The notes beneath the pieces are model-generated. The model searched no databases. It saw nothing but the letters and a program-made list of their open reading frames with translations, and had not been told where the DNA came from. A DNA stretch of 43,292 nucleotides from an uncultured Clostridium sp. (GTDB lineage: Bacteria; Bacillota; Clostridia; TANB77; CAG-508), in NCBI GenBank assembly GCA_948467495.1, contig CAOKEO010000014.1:1-43292 (forward strand). The letters are read 5' to 3'. Positions 35,431 to 43,066 of the stretch are shown piece by piece (positions within the stretch are counted from its first letter, which is position 1; each line of letters opens with the position of its first letter). Both the position numbers and the translations under genes were made by a program.

Positions 35431-35703
35431 TTATTCTGCTGATTCCTCTGCTTCTGGAGCTTCATAAGCTTCTAAAATAGCTTTTTGAATTTTCTCTCTT
35501 GTTTCAGCATTAATTGGATGAGCTATATCTTTGAATTCTCCGTTTGGAGTTTTTCTGCTTGGCATAGCTATAAATAATCCATTTTGACTTTCGATAACTT
35601 TGATATCGTGTACTGCGAATTCATTATCGAATGTTACAGAAGCAACAGCTTTCATTCTGTTCTCTGAATTTACTTTTCTTAAACGTACATCTGTGATTTG
35701 CAT
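35431..35703 (-). CDS. spoVG: SpoVG family RNA/DNA-binding regulator
   Basis: 90 residues, a normal Spo[42 protein letters not shown] and [20 protein letters not shown] are the conserved blocks, followed by [14 protein letters not shown]. It binds nucleic acid and affects sporulation septation and expression of surface genes. The upstream gap has an imperfect palindrome TGTACATA/TATGTACA at about 35745-35772; I did not find a clean sigma-H promoter. Confidence 0.96.
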   Translation of the reverse strand: MQITDVRLRKVNSENRMKAVASVTFDNEFAVHDIKVIESQNGLFIAMPSRKTPNGEFKDIAHPINAETREKIQKAILEAYEAPEAEESAE

Positions 35704-35893
35704 TCTAAGTGCACCTACCTTCCTTAAGTTTTATAATTATTTTGTACATATAACTTGTCTCCTATGTACATTTATATTATTCTTCATAAAAAAAGATTTT
35801 CCTTCTTTTTTTTACAAAAAATTAAAATTTTATATTTGGTAACATTTTTATCTATGTCTAATAAAATATACAAGGTTTAAACATAATAAAAAA

Positions 35894-35940
35894 TAGATAA
35901 ATTTTATTGCCAAAAAACAAGATATCTGAATGATTACTAA
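35894..35940 (-). repeat. 44-bp intergenic repeat, copy C
   Basis: On the minus strand it reads TTAGTAATCATTCAGATATC then TTGTTTTTTGGCAATAAAAT, matching copies A and B. It lies in the spoVG-murC gap (35704-36022), whose other visible features are the murC promoter and the palindrome before spoVG. Confidence 0.6.
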
Positions 35941-35966
35941 TTTTTCCCTAAATTTTTACTAAACTA

Positions 35967-35995
35967 TTGAATTTTTAATCATATCATTATATAAT
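35967..35995 (+). promoter_or_regulatory. Sigma-A promoter of murC
   Basis: TTGAAT (35967-35972), 17-base spacer, TATAAT (35990-35995). The murC ATG follows 28 bases later, behind AAAGGAGTG. Confidence 0.8.
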
Positions 35996-36022
35996 TTATC
36001 TGTTAAAAAGGAGTGTTTACAA

Positions 36023-37408
36023 ATGCCAAATATAGATACTATCCAAAAATATAAAACGATACATATGATAGGAATTGGTGGCGTAAGTATGAGTGGAATT
36101 GCTGCCATTCTAAAAAATTGGGGATTTACAGTTACTGGTTCCGATTGGGCAAAATCTGAAACAATAGATAAATTAAACGAATTAGGAGTCCAAGTTACCA
36201 TAGGACATAATTTAGAAGCCATAGCCAATTGTGATATTGTTGTATATTCTGCTGCTATCAAAGAGGATGATCCTGAAATGATAGAAGCTAAAAGACGCGG
36301 TATTCCTACTATTGAAAGAGCTGATTTTTTAGGAGAATTAACTCGCTGTTACCAAGATACAATTTGTATATCTGGTACCCATGGAAAAACAACCACCACT
36401 TCTATGATTTCACTTTGTTTTTTGGAAGCGTTAAAAGACCCTAGTATTCAAGTTGGTGCTTATTTAAAGCCCTTAAATGGAAATTATAAAGTAGGAAATA
36501 GTGAATATTTTATTATTGAAGCTTGTGAATATGTAGAAAGTTTTTTAAAATTTAGTCCAAAAGCAGAAATTATTTTAAATATTGATAATGATCATTTAGA
36601 CTATTTCAAAAACTTTGAAAACATAAAAAATGCCTTTGTAAAATATGTCAAACTTTTGCCAGATAATGGGGTTTTGATATTAAATGCTGACGATTCCAAT
36701 TGTTTGGATTTAACACAATACACCAATATACAACCTATTACTTATGGAATTCAAAATAAAGATGCTGATTTTCATGCCAACAATATTATTTTTGATGTAG
36801 ATGGTTTCCCAGAATTTGACCTATATTATAAAGATTCCTTTTACGGCAAAATTAAGCTTTCTGTTCCAGGTACTCACAACATTTTAAATGCTTTAGCTTG
36901 CATTGCCTTATGTACTCAATATGGTATTGAAAAAGACGCAATTCAATCTGCCTTATTAAAATTCACAGGAGCTCATAGAAGATTTGAATTGAAAGGTAAA
37001 ATAGATAACAAAATAAGTGTTTATGATGATTATGGACATCATCCTACTGAAATTTTAGCAGTTGCGAAATCACTTTCTCACAAAAAATATCACCATTCTT
37101 GGGTCATTTTTCAACCTCATACTTATAGTAGAACAAAAAACTTATTAAAAGATTTTGCAAATAGCTTATTAAATTTTGACCATGTAATTGTTTTGGATAT
37201 TTATGCTGCTAGAGAAAAAAACATTTATGGAATTTCCTCTAAAGATTTAGTCAATCAACTACTTTCCATGGGAAAAGAGGCAAAATATATTCCTGATTTT
37301 GAAGAATGTGCTTCTTATGTTAAAAATAATGTAGAAGAAGACGATATTGTTTTAACACTGGGAGCTGGTACAGTAACAGATATTGGATTGATGCTATTGG
37401 AAAAATAA
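36023..37408 (+). CDS. murC: UDP-N-acetylmuramate--L-alanine ligase
   Basis: 461 residues. HMIGIGGVSMSGIAAIL is the N-terminal nucleotide loop, SGTHGKTTTTSMI the ATP P-loop, EACEYVESFLKF and LNIDNDHLDYF the central Mur-ligase blocks, and DDYGHHPTEI with FQPHTYSRTK the MurC-specific C-terminal part. It adds L-alanine to UDP-MurNAc in the cytoplasm, the first step of the peptidoglycan stem peptide. Single-gene unit ended by the hairpin at 37474-37507. Confidence 0.97.
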   Translation: MPNIDTIQKYKTIHMIGIGGVSMSGIAAILKNWGFTVTGSDWAKSETIDKLNELGVQVTIGHNLEAIANCDIVVYSAAIKEDDPEMIEAKRRGIPTIERADFLGELTRCYQDTICISGTHGKTTTTSMISLCFLEALKDPSIQVGAYLKPLNGNYKVGNSEYFIIEACEYVESFLKFSPKAEIILNIDNDHLDYFKNFENIKNAFVKYVKLLPDNGVLILNADDSNCLDLTQYTNIQPITYGIQNKDADFHANNIIFDVDGFPEFDLYYKDSFYGKIKLSVPGTHNILNALACIALCTQYGIEKDAIQSALLKFTGAHRRFELKGKIDNKISVYDDYGHHPTEILAVAKSLSHKKYHHSWVIFQPHTYSRTKNLLKDFANSLLNFDHVIVLDIYAAREKNIYGISSKDLVNQLLSMGKEAKYIPDFEECASYVKNNVEEDDIVLTLGAGTVTDIGLMLLEK

Positions 37409-37411
37409 AAG

Positions 37412-37480
37412 GAGCATGATTAAAATTCCTTGACCTTTTAGATTATTTATAGGTACCATCTTTGTCTGCTCGCAAAAATT
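37412..37480 (+). repeat. 70-bp repeat copy 1, downstream of spoIVB
   Basis: GCATGATTAAAATTCCTTGA then CCTTTTAGATTATTT and TCTTTGTCTGCTCGCAAAAA; about 75% identical to 38902-38973 in the same orientation. The two copies flank spoIVB. Confidence 0.65.
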
Positions 37481-37507
37481 CCCCTAGATTATTCTAAGGG
37501 AATTTTT
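37474..37507. terminator. Bidirectional terminator between murC and spoIVB
   Basis: AAAAATTCCCCTAGA pairs with TCTAAGGGAATTTTT around a short loop; T tracts are present on both strands. It serves the convergent murC and spoIVB genes. Confidence 0.88.
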
Positions 37508-37591
37508 ATATAACTAGCCTACTTTTTTAACTATATATAGGTACATATTTTAATTGAAAAGAATACTCTTCTTTTGAAGCGTTACTATCTT

Positions 37592-38825
37592 TTAATTTAT
37601 TTCTTTCGATTGTTTCAACATAATATCACCAAACACCGCATATCCTTCCTGTGGGTTATTTACTAAAACATGAGTTACACTGCCAACAAATTTACCATTT
37701 TGAATGATAGGAGAACCCGACATTCCTTGTATAATTCCTCCTGTCTTTTCTAGTAATCTTTCATCTGTGACTTTGATTTGCATACTCTTGTTATCATAAT
37801 TATTTTCTTTATATATTTTTTCAATTTCTATTTCATATTCCTCTACTTTTTGATTTTCTAAACTACACAAAATAGTGGCCTTTCCTAACTGTATTTCATC
37901 TCTCAAAGCAACTTCCATTTCTTTTGCCCTATCCATATTTAAACTTGCTAAATTATCCACAGTTCCATAAATTCCAAACTTACTATTTTTATAAATCCTT
38001 CCAATATTTTGTTGATTTTCAACTGTTCCTTGTATCTTTCCGAGGTAAGCCACTTTCCCCTTTTGTAATATTTAAAATTCTAGTAGTTACAAATTCTCCT
38101 GATGCAATATTTATCAATTCTTCGGTATCGATATCAGTTATCCCATGTCCTAAAGCTCCAAAAGTCTTGGTAGAAGGCTCATAAAAACTCACTGTCCCAA
38201 CACCTGCTGCACTATCTCTTACCCACAACCCTAACTTATATTCATTACTGCTTGTTTTAACAGGTTCTATACTACATTCTTTGGTTTCTTCTGACTGAAT
38301 ATACTGTACTTTTACTACTTCCCCTTGAGCCTGATTTACTGTTTTCATCAATTCATCTGTCGAACTAATTGGCACATCATTAATTTGTGTAATGGTATCT
38401 CCTTCTTTTATACCTGTATTTTCATATGGTTTATGCTTTTTCTTATCCATTCCTTCTATCTCTGACATTCCCACCACTAGTACTCCACTTGTGTACAATT
38501 TAACGCCTGCAATACTGCCAACTGGGATTACGGTTGTTCTAGGAAGAATATCTACATTAACATTTTTTAAAGAAATATTATCAAATAGACTAACTTGTAA
38601 TGTTGCTTTTCCTGCTTTCTGACTAACAGAATTGTTATTGGAATTGGATGCTGTTTCCATAGTTCCTGAACTGATTTTTGTATTCATACCTAACAATGTT
38701 TTCATCGTGATATTTTCCCCTTCGAAAATAACTAAGTTATCAGGAATATTTTCAATCGATAATGTGTAGGCATACACTACCATTAAAAAAAATACTAATA
38801 ATAGCTTTGTGATTGTTTTTTTCAT
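37592..38825 (-). CDS. spoIVB: SpoIVB-type serine peptidase (S55), interrupted by a +1 frameshift at CGG
   Basis: Two frames, 38043-38825 (261 codons) and 37595-38041 (149 codons), sum to 410 residues, close to B. subtilis SpoIVB (426). The first holds an N-terminal membrane anchor, a PDZ domain (GIKEGDTITQINDVPISS) and GALGHGITDID with the catalytic His; the second holds GGIIQGMSGSPIIQNGKFVG with the catalytic Ser, then VTHVLVNNP. Frame 0 reads GESGLPRKDTRNS and stops; skipping C at CGG 38040-38042 gives GESGLP-G-KIQGTVENQQNIG, the expected junction. SpoIVB is made in the forespore and triggers SpoIVFB and pro-sigma-K processing. A sigma-F/G type promoter lies upstream. Confidence 0.9.
38040..38042 (-). 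other. Predicted +1 recoding site (CGG) in spoIVB
   Basis: Context TTA-CCT-CGG-AAA-GAT. Skipping C gives GGA-AAG-ATA-CAA and the rest of the peptidase domain including its active Ser; frame 0 stops after seven more codons. Confidence 0.7.
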
Positions 38826-38852
38826 AAAAAACTCCTTAAAATTTACTATTAC

Positions 38853-38882
38853 TAGTATTTACAGCATTTTTATTTTTATTCA
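38853..38882 (-). promoter_or_regulatory. Sigma-F/sigma-G type promoter of spoIVB
   Basis: Minus strand: TGAATA (38877-38882), 17-base spacer, AATACTA (38853-38859). This is close to the forespore consensus TGAATA...CATACTA and fits the known forespore expression of spoIVB. The ATG follows 27 bases later behind AAGGAGT. Confidence 0.7.
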
Positions 38883-38893
38883 AATTTATGGTA

Positions 38894-38973
38894 AGAACAA
38901 AAGAGGCATGATTAAAATTCTTGACCTTTTCGAGTACTTTTCATGCCTCGTCTTTGTTCTCCCGCGAAAAAAT
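38894..38973 (+). repeat. 70-bp repeat copy 2 with a long hairpin, upstream of spoIVB
   Basis: AGAACAAAAGAGGCATGA (38894-38911) pairs with TCATGCCTCGTCTTTGTTCT (38941-38960). The loop and right flank match 37412-37480. In copy 1 the stem is no longer complete. Confidence 0.65.
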
Positions 38974-39057
38974 AGGAAGTTCGGAGAACTTTGGTACCAT
39001 ATAAGTATAGATAATCATTGATTGATTTCTATACTTTCCTATCCTAGAAAAAATTTC

Positions 39058-39090
39058 CAAAAAAGACTTTCTCCAATGGCAATTTTAAAA
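39058..39090. repeat. Solo REP-like palindrome after the pilin-like operon
   Basis: Read on the minus strand: AATTGCCATTGGAGAAAGTC then TTTTTTGGAAAT, matching the ends of elements 2 and 3. It lies directly at the 3' end of the operon and may end its transcript. Confidence 0.6.
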
Positions 39091-39091
39091 A

Positions 39092-40820
39092 TTAGGTAGT
39101 AACACCAAAATCTTTTTTTAGTTGATCTGGATTATTATTTGTTTTATACATGCCATAACGTTCTCTTCCTAAAGCAGTAAAATAGGCTGTCGCTAATTTT
39201 CCTTTACCTTCCATATATTGATAAAAGTTATCGGTTGGTTCTACATTGGTTTGTGTTACAATACTGGTATAACATCCTGTTATTGCTGGTTCATTTCGAT
39301 TTGGTAAGTTCAGTTTTGGTATAAAATATTGTGTTACTCCATTGCTATCTGTGTTTGATTTTCTTTCAAAATCTATATTGAATGCACCGTTCATATTGAC
39401 TATATTTATTATCATCTATTAAATCCCTATCATTTGCCCTATGATACTGATTATCTTGTTTTGTTAAAATGTAAATAGAGTCTTCATTTACAACTTCTTG
39501 ATTTTTATTGTTTGTTATAACAGAATATCCATTATATATTTTTCCACCAATGTTCAATCCTTGTAAAAAACTTATAATAGAAACATTATTTATGATTTTT
39601 TCCCATTCATGTTCTTGTAAAGTGGGCATTCTGAAATCAGCAGTTACATTGGATGCATATGTATTATAATTGGCTATTGCTATTGATAAGTTTTTTTCAA
39701 TGGAATAACGGATTACTGCTAATCTATGTTGATTAAAATTAGAGTTTGGGTCTTCTATACTTTTTCCATTGTTTTTGTAATCTCCAAAATCAAATATCTT
39801 ATAATTTCCAAATTTTTCTTCCATTATCTTAGCTATTTCATGTTGTTCTCCCTTAATCGTATTGTCTTTAGCATGGGTTGTCCTTAAATCTGCCAAATCA
39901 TACTCTTCTATTATCCTTTTCTTGAAGTTATTTGCATCTTCGTAATATTTCTTTGCAGCAGTCGTTTTAGGATTAAATTGATCTTGCTTATATTTCTTTC
40001 CATTTAAAATGGAAAACCAATTATTATTTTCCCTATAATATTTTACACCATTTAATTTAATATATTCTAATCTTTTTATTTCTCCATTTTCTGGATCACA
40101 CATATTTTCATATGTTTTTTCTTCTTCATTAATTGCTATATCACGATACTGATATCCAGAATTATCCTTAGTTATATTATCTAATAAATAACCAGAATCA
40201 AAGACCCATTCTTTTTCAGGTTTTCCTTTTTTCTTAATTTCTCCTTGTATCGTAATATAATTATCTAAAGAATAGGTAATAACAAAATCATTTCCATTAT
40301 ACTCATATCTACAACTATAATAGATATATGGTTTCAAACCTGAAATTTTGTCTTCTTGTTTATATGTTGCATTTTGGTTGTTTTTATTTAAGATTTCAGA
40401 ATCTGGTTGAATAACTTCGCCATTTTTACCTGTTTCTCCATTTGTATCATCTAATACATTTGTGTATGGTGAAAAAATATAGTAACCATCATACATCGTA
40501 TAAACTAATGCTGGTACATATTCTTTTAATATATCTTGATTATATCCTGCCATATTGAAATTACTTGCAACTGAGTTGAAAAAAGTATTTACAGATGCTT
40601 CTATATCACGTAATTTGGAATTAGCTAAATCAGAAGTATCACTATTAATTGTATTTAACTGGAATGCTTTTAAAGCATCATAAGTTGCATTATTTAGTTT
40701 TGTATCATAGGATATCTGCAAACTCAAAGTTCTTACTTGATTTTTTGTATAAGCACTTAAAATCATTGAAATTGGTAATATAATAATGATAAATATCACA
40801 GCCAAATTTTGTAATTTCAT
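39092..40820 (-). CDS. Membrane-anchored pilin-operon protein, interrupted by a +1 frameshift at CGG
   Basis: Two frames, 39390-40820 (477 codons) and 39095-39388 (98 codons), give 575 residues. The N-terminus is one membrane helix (residues 7-24, AVIFIIIILPISMILSAYT) followed by a long extracytoplasmic domain rich in Asn, Tyr and Lys, with ALVYTMYDGYYIFSPYTN and LQEHEWEKIINNVSIISFL. Frame 0 ends SQYERCIQYRF; skipping C at CGG 39387-39389 gives SQYE-G-AFNIDFERKSN and continues to TAYFTALGRERYGMY. I do not recognise the family; helix-then-domain plus neighbours suggests a surface appendage or secretion role. Last gene of its operon. Confidence 0.7.
39387..39389 (-). other. Predicted +1 recoding site (CGG) in the pilin-operon gene
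   Basis: Context TAT-GAA-CGG-TGC-ATT. Skipping C gives GGT-GCA-TTC-AAT and a further 98 codons in all. The two frames overlap by 50 bases, so the exact shift point here is less fixed than in argS or spoIVB. Confidence 0.6.
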
Positions 40821-40879
40821 GGTTCCTCTTTCCTTTGTATTAAATAAGCTTGTAATAAATATTACAAGCCATGTTTATT

Positions 40880-41407
40880 TTACTTTCCACTTCCGTTTAC
40901 TGTAACCATACCAGCATGTTCTGCTGCTATTGTATAAGTATCATCTCCTGCCACTGCATAAAAGAAATTGCTTAATTGTTGTGACGGTGTTTTAGATATA
41001 TTTTTAGAACGTGCTATAAATATATCTCCTTCTTTTAGATTTCGTATTCCATCTTTTTCTAATTTTTCTAATACCTGTGTTGTGTACTCATCCACATATT
41101 TATTATCTCCAATTTTTTTCGAATCTACTTGTGTTGTTTTCTTTCCTGGATTTTCATCTAATACTCTTATTTGCATTTCTACATCGTAGGCATTACCTGT
41201 CGAAGAAATATTTTCTACAAATTTACTATATTTATCCATTGTTAATATTCCTGTTGTGCTGACATCATTGACAAAATCAGTTGTAGCTGCTTCTACTGTC
41301 AATTGAGCAATATCGTCTGTTCTATCAGACATTGTCATTAATGGAAATACAAACATTAAGACTGCTACTAATCCTATTACAAATACTATTATTAATGTAT
41401 CACCCAT
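40880..41407 (-). CDS. Single-span membrane protein of the pilin-like operon
   Basis: 175 residues from the ATG at 41405-41407, six bases after AGGAGG (the frame also opens at a GTG six codons earlier inside that site). The N-terminus MGDTLIIVFVIGLVAVLMFVFPLM is a membrane helix with no basic leader, followed by an extracytoplasmic domain. A short N-terminal helix plus soluble domain is typical of pilins and pseudopilins, but no prepilin peptidase motif is present. Family not recognised. Confidence 0.7.
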   Translation of the reverse strand: MGDTLIIVFVIGLVAVLMFVFPLMTMSDRTDDIAQLTVEAATTDFVNDVSTTGILTMDKYSKFVENISSTGNAYDVEMQIRVLDENPGKKTTQVDSKKIGDNKYVDEYTTQVLEKLEKDGIRNLKEGDIFIARSKNISKTPSQQLSNFFYAVAGDDTYTIAAEHAGMVTVNGSGK

Positions 41408-41449
41408 ATTCTTCCTCCTTATCACGCTTTAAAAGCATTGTATAATCCC

Positions 41450-42052
41450 TTATACTTCTTGATAGGTTATAACTCTTTTTTTAGTTCTATTCGCATCTGG
41501 TGTAGTAGTCTCCCCTTCAAGTTCTTCTTGATAATATACTCCTAGCTTTTCTTCAAATGTTTTTCCTTTTATTATATCATAGAAATGTTTTCCTGTATCC
41601 ATAAATATCCCAGATATTTTTAACGCTCCTACTTCTGTTGGATATTGTTCGCTATATAGCCATGCTTTAATAAATTTTTCTTTTTGATTATCATCACCTA
41701 ATACATCTTTTTCTAAATCAATCGAACATATTTGTTTTCTTTCTGTTGAATTACTTGCCACTAATTTTTCATATAATGTAAATCCATTTCCCTGTTTATC
41801 TTTAAATACCATTTTATAATTTTCTTTATAAGCTTTATAAATAGAAGGAATAATGGTTTCTGCTGATACAATTCTTTCTGTTGAACCATCATTTTTTTCT
41901 ACCCAAGAGTAATCATACTCTCTATCTCTTGCTTCTAATATAATTTGGGCTGATTGTCTTGCTTCTCCAAAGGCATTTATACTAATGGATAATGCTATCA
42001 CAAATACCAGTACACCAAATGCCATTTGCAAGGATTCTGTTATATTTTCCAT
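41450..42052 (-). CDS. Single-span membrane protein of the pilin-like operon
   Basis: 200 residues. MENITESLQMAFGVLVFVIA continues as a hydrophobic helix (about 9-27), then a polar domain with IILEARDREYDYSWVEKNDG and IKGKTFEEKLGVYYQEE. Its start resembles the next upstream gene (MENxxxxLxxA), suggesting a family of related minor pilin-like subunits. No catalytic motif. Not recognised beyond this. Confidence 0.7.
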   Translation of the reverse strand: MENITESLQMAFGVLVFVIALSISINAFGEARQSAQIILEARDREYDYSWVEKNDGSTERIVSAETIIPSIYKAYKENYKMVFKDKQGNGFTLYEKLVASNSTERKQICSIDLEKDVLGDDNQKEKFIKAWLYSEQYPTEVGALKISGIFMDTGKHFYDIIKGKTFEEKLGVYYQEELEGETTTPDANRTKKRVITYQEV

Positions 42053-42080
42053 AATAGCAATATTCCCTTTCTTTTAATTT

Positions 42081-42509
42081 TTAAGGTTTATCACTTTTGC
42101 TAGAACTATTCAAAATTTCTATTTTATGTATTAAACCACCACTTGTGGTCTCTTTTATTTCTACTTTATATGTATCACCTGTTTTGGCTTTTTTAGGATA
42201 CATATTTTTATCATCCGCAGCTATTCCAAGTTTAGCAGAATCTACTATCTCAACTTGTTTGGTTTCATCGTCTGTTGACATATTGTTTGTATTAACTGCT
42301 TGTATTAATGAATTCACATTAGCACCTCTTACTTTCTCCCCTAAATATTGTTCAAATTTTTGATTAAACGTACTAACTTCTACTTCTGTCATTGAATTAT
42401 TATTTAATACTCCTGATGCTTGATTAAAAATCATTATTCCTAATGATATAATTAAAATTGATAATAAAATAGCTCCTGCTATAATTAGTGCTTTTGATGC
42501 ATTCTCCAT
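42081..42509 (-). CDS. Pilin-like single-span membrane protein
   Basis: 142 residues. MENASKALIIAGAILLSILI begins a helix of about 25 residues, followed by MIFNQASGVLNNNSMTEVEVSTFNQKFEQYLGEKV-type polar sequence rich in Asn, Thr and Ser. The compact N-terminal helix and small Asn-rich domain look like a minor pilin. A strong GAGGAGG site precedes the ATG, so this may be the most abundant product of the operon. Confidence 0.72.
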   Translation of the reverse strand: MENASKALIIAGAILLSILIISLGIMIFNQASGVLNNNSMTEVEVSTFNQKFEQYLGEKVRGANVNSLIQAVNTNNMSTDDETKQVEIVDSAKLGIAADDKNMYPKKAKTGDTYKVEIKETTSGGLIHKIEILNSSSKSDKP

Positions 42510-42549
42510 AATTTTTTCCTCCTCGAAACTTTAACTTTTGTTCTAACTT

Positions 42550-42981
42550 TTACTGTGTTATTTGTTCAAATAACAAATATTTTACTTTATTAGTAGCTTT
42601 GTGATATTCCAACTTTGTACATTTGAATATAATTTCACCATAATATTGTACAAACTTGTCCATTCCTCCTCTATATAATGCCTCCATGTTATATGTTTTT
42701 TCATTATCTAGCATTTTGATGTCAATTTGAATAGAAGCATTGTCATTGTTTATAAATTTACCTTTTTCATCTTTTTGAACTTCATAATTTTGATTGTTAT
42801 CTATGGCTTTATTGATAATGGTTGCAAGCTCAGTTCCATAGATTTCTTGTTCATAATAACTCTCAAATTGTTTATTTTCTCTTTGTGTTGTATAGTAGTT
42901 TGCCTTATAATGTAAATACATATAAGAAACTCCCACAATAACTATAACTATTAGTAAGAAAAATATTGCTAACTTTTTCAT
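42550..42981 (-). CDS. Small membrane-anchored protein, first gene after the operon promoter
   Basis: 143 residues. MKKLAIFFLLIVIVIVGVSY is a signal-anchor helix; the rest is extracytoplasmic with YYTTQRENKQFESYYEQEIY, ELATIINKAIDNN and IIFKCTKLEYHKA. The phrase GTELATIINKAIDNN recalls pilus or type II secretion minor subunits, but no family is certain. It lies directly behind a good sigma-A promoter. Confidence 0.7.
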   Translation of the reverse strand: MKKLAIFFLLIVIVIVGVSYMYLHYKANYYTTQRENKQFESYYEQEIYGTELATIINKAIDNNQNYEVQKDEKGKFINNDNASIQIDIKMLDNEKTYNMEALYRGGMDKFVQYYGEIIFKCTKLEYHKATNKVKYLLFEQITQ

Positions 42982-42995
42982 ATCCTATCCTTTTT

Positions 42996-43024
42996 ATTAT
43001 ATCATTTTGTATAAAACTTTTCAA
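42996..43024 (-). promoter_or_regulatory. Sigma-A promoter of the pilin-like operon
   Basis: Minus strand: TTGAAA (43019-43024), 17-base spacer, TATAAT (42996-43001). It lies just before the gene at 42981 and so separates the five-gene operon from the gene at the window edge. Confidence 0.75.
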
Positions 43025-43066
43025 CCGTTTTTTGTGAAAAACTTGTGAAATTTCCATATTTTATTT

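Noticed and set aside
11297..39415. The broken genes as ordinary pseudogenes or random assembly errors
   Set aside because: Three independent breaks all fall on the only in-frame CGG codons and all are repaired in the same way. Random indels would not pick a codon that is otherwise absent. It remains the main alternative, to be settled with reads and relatives.
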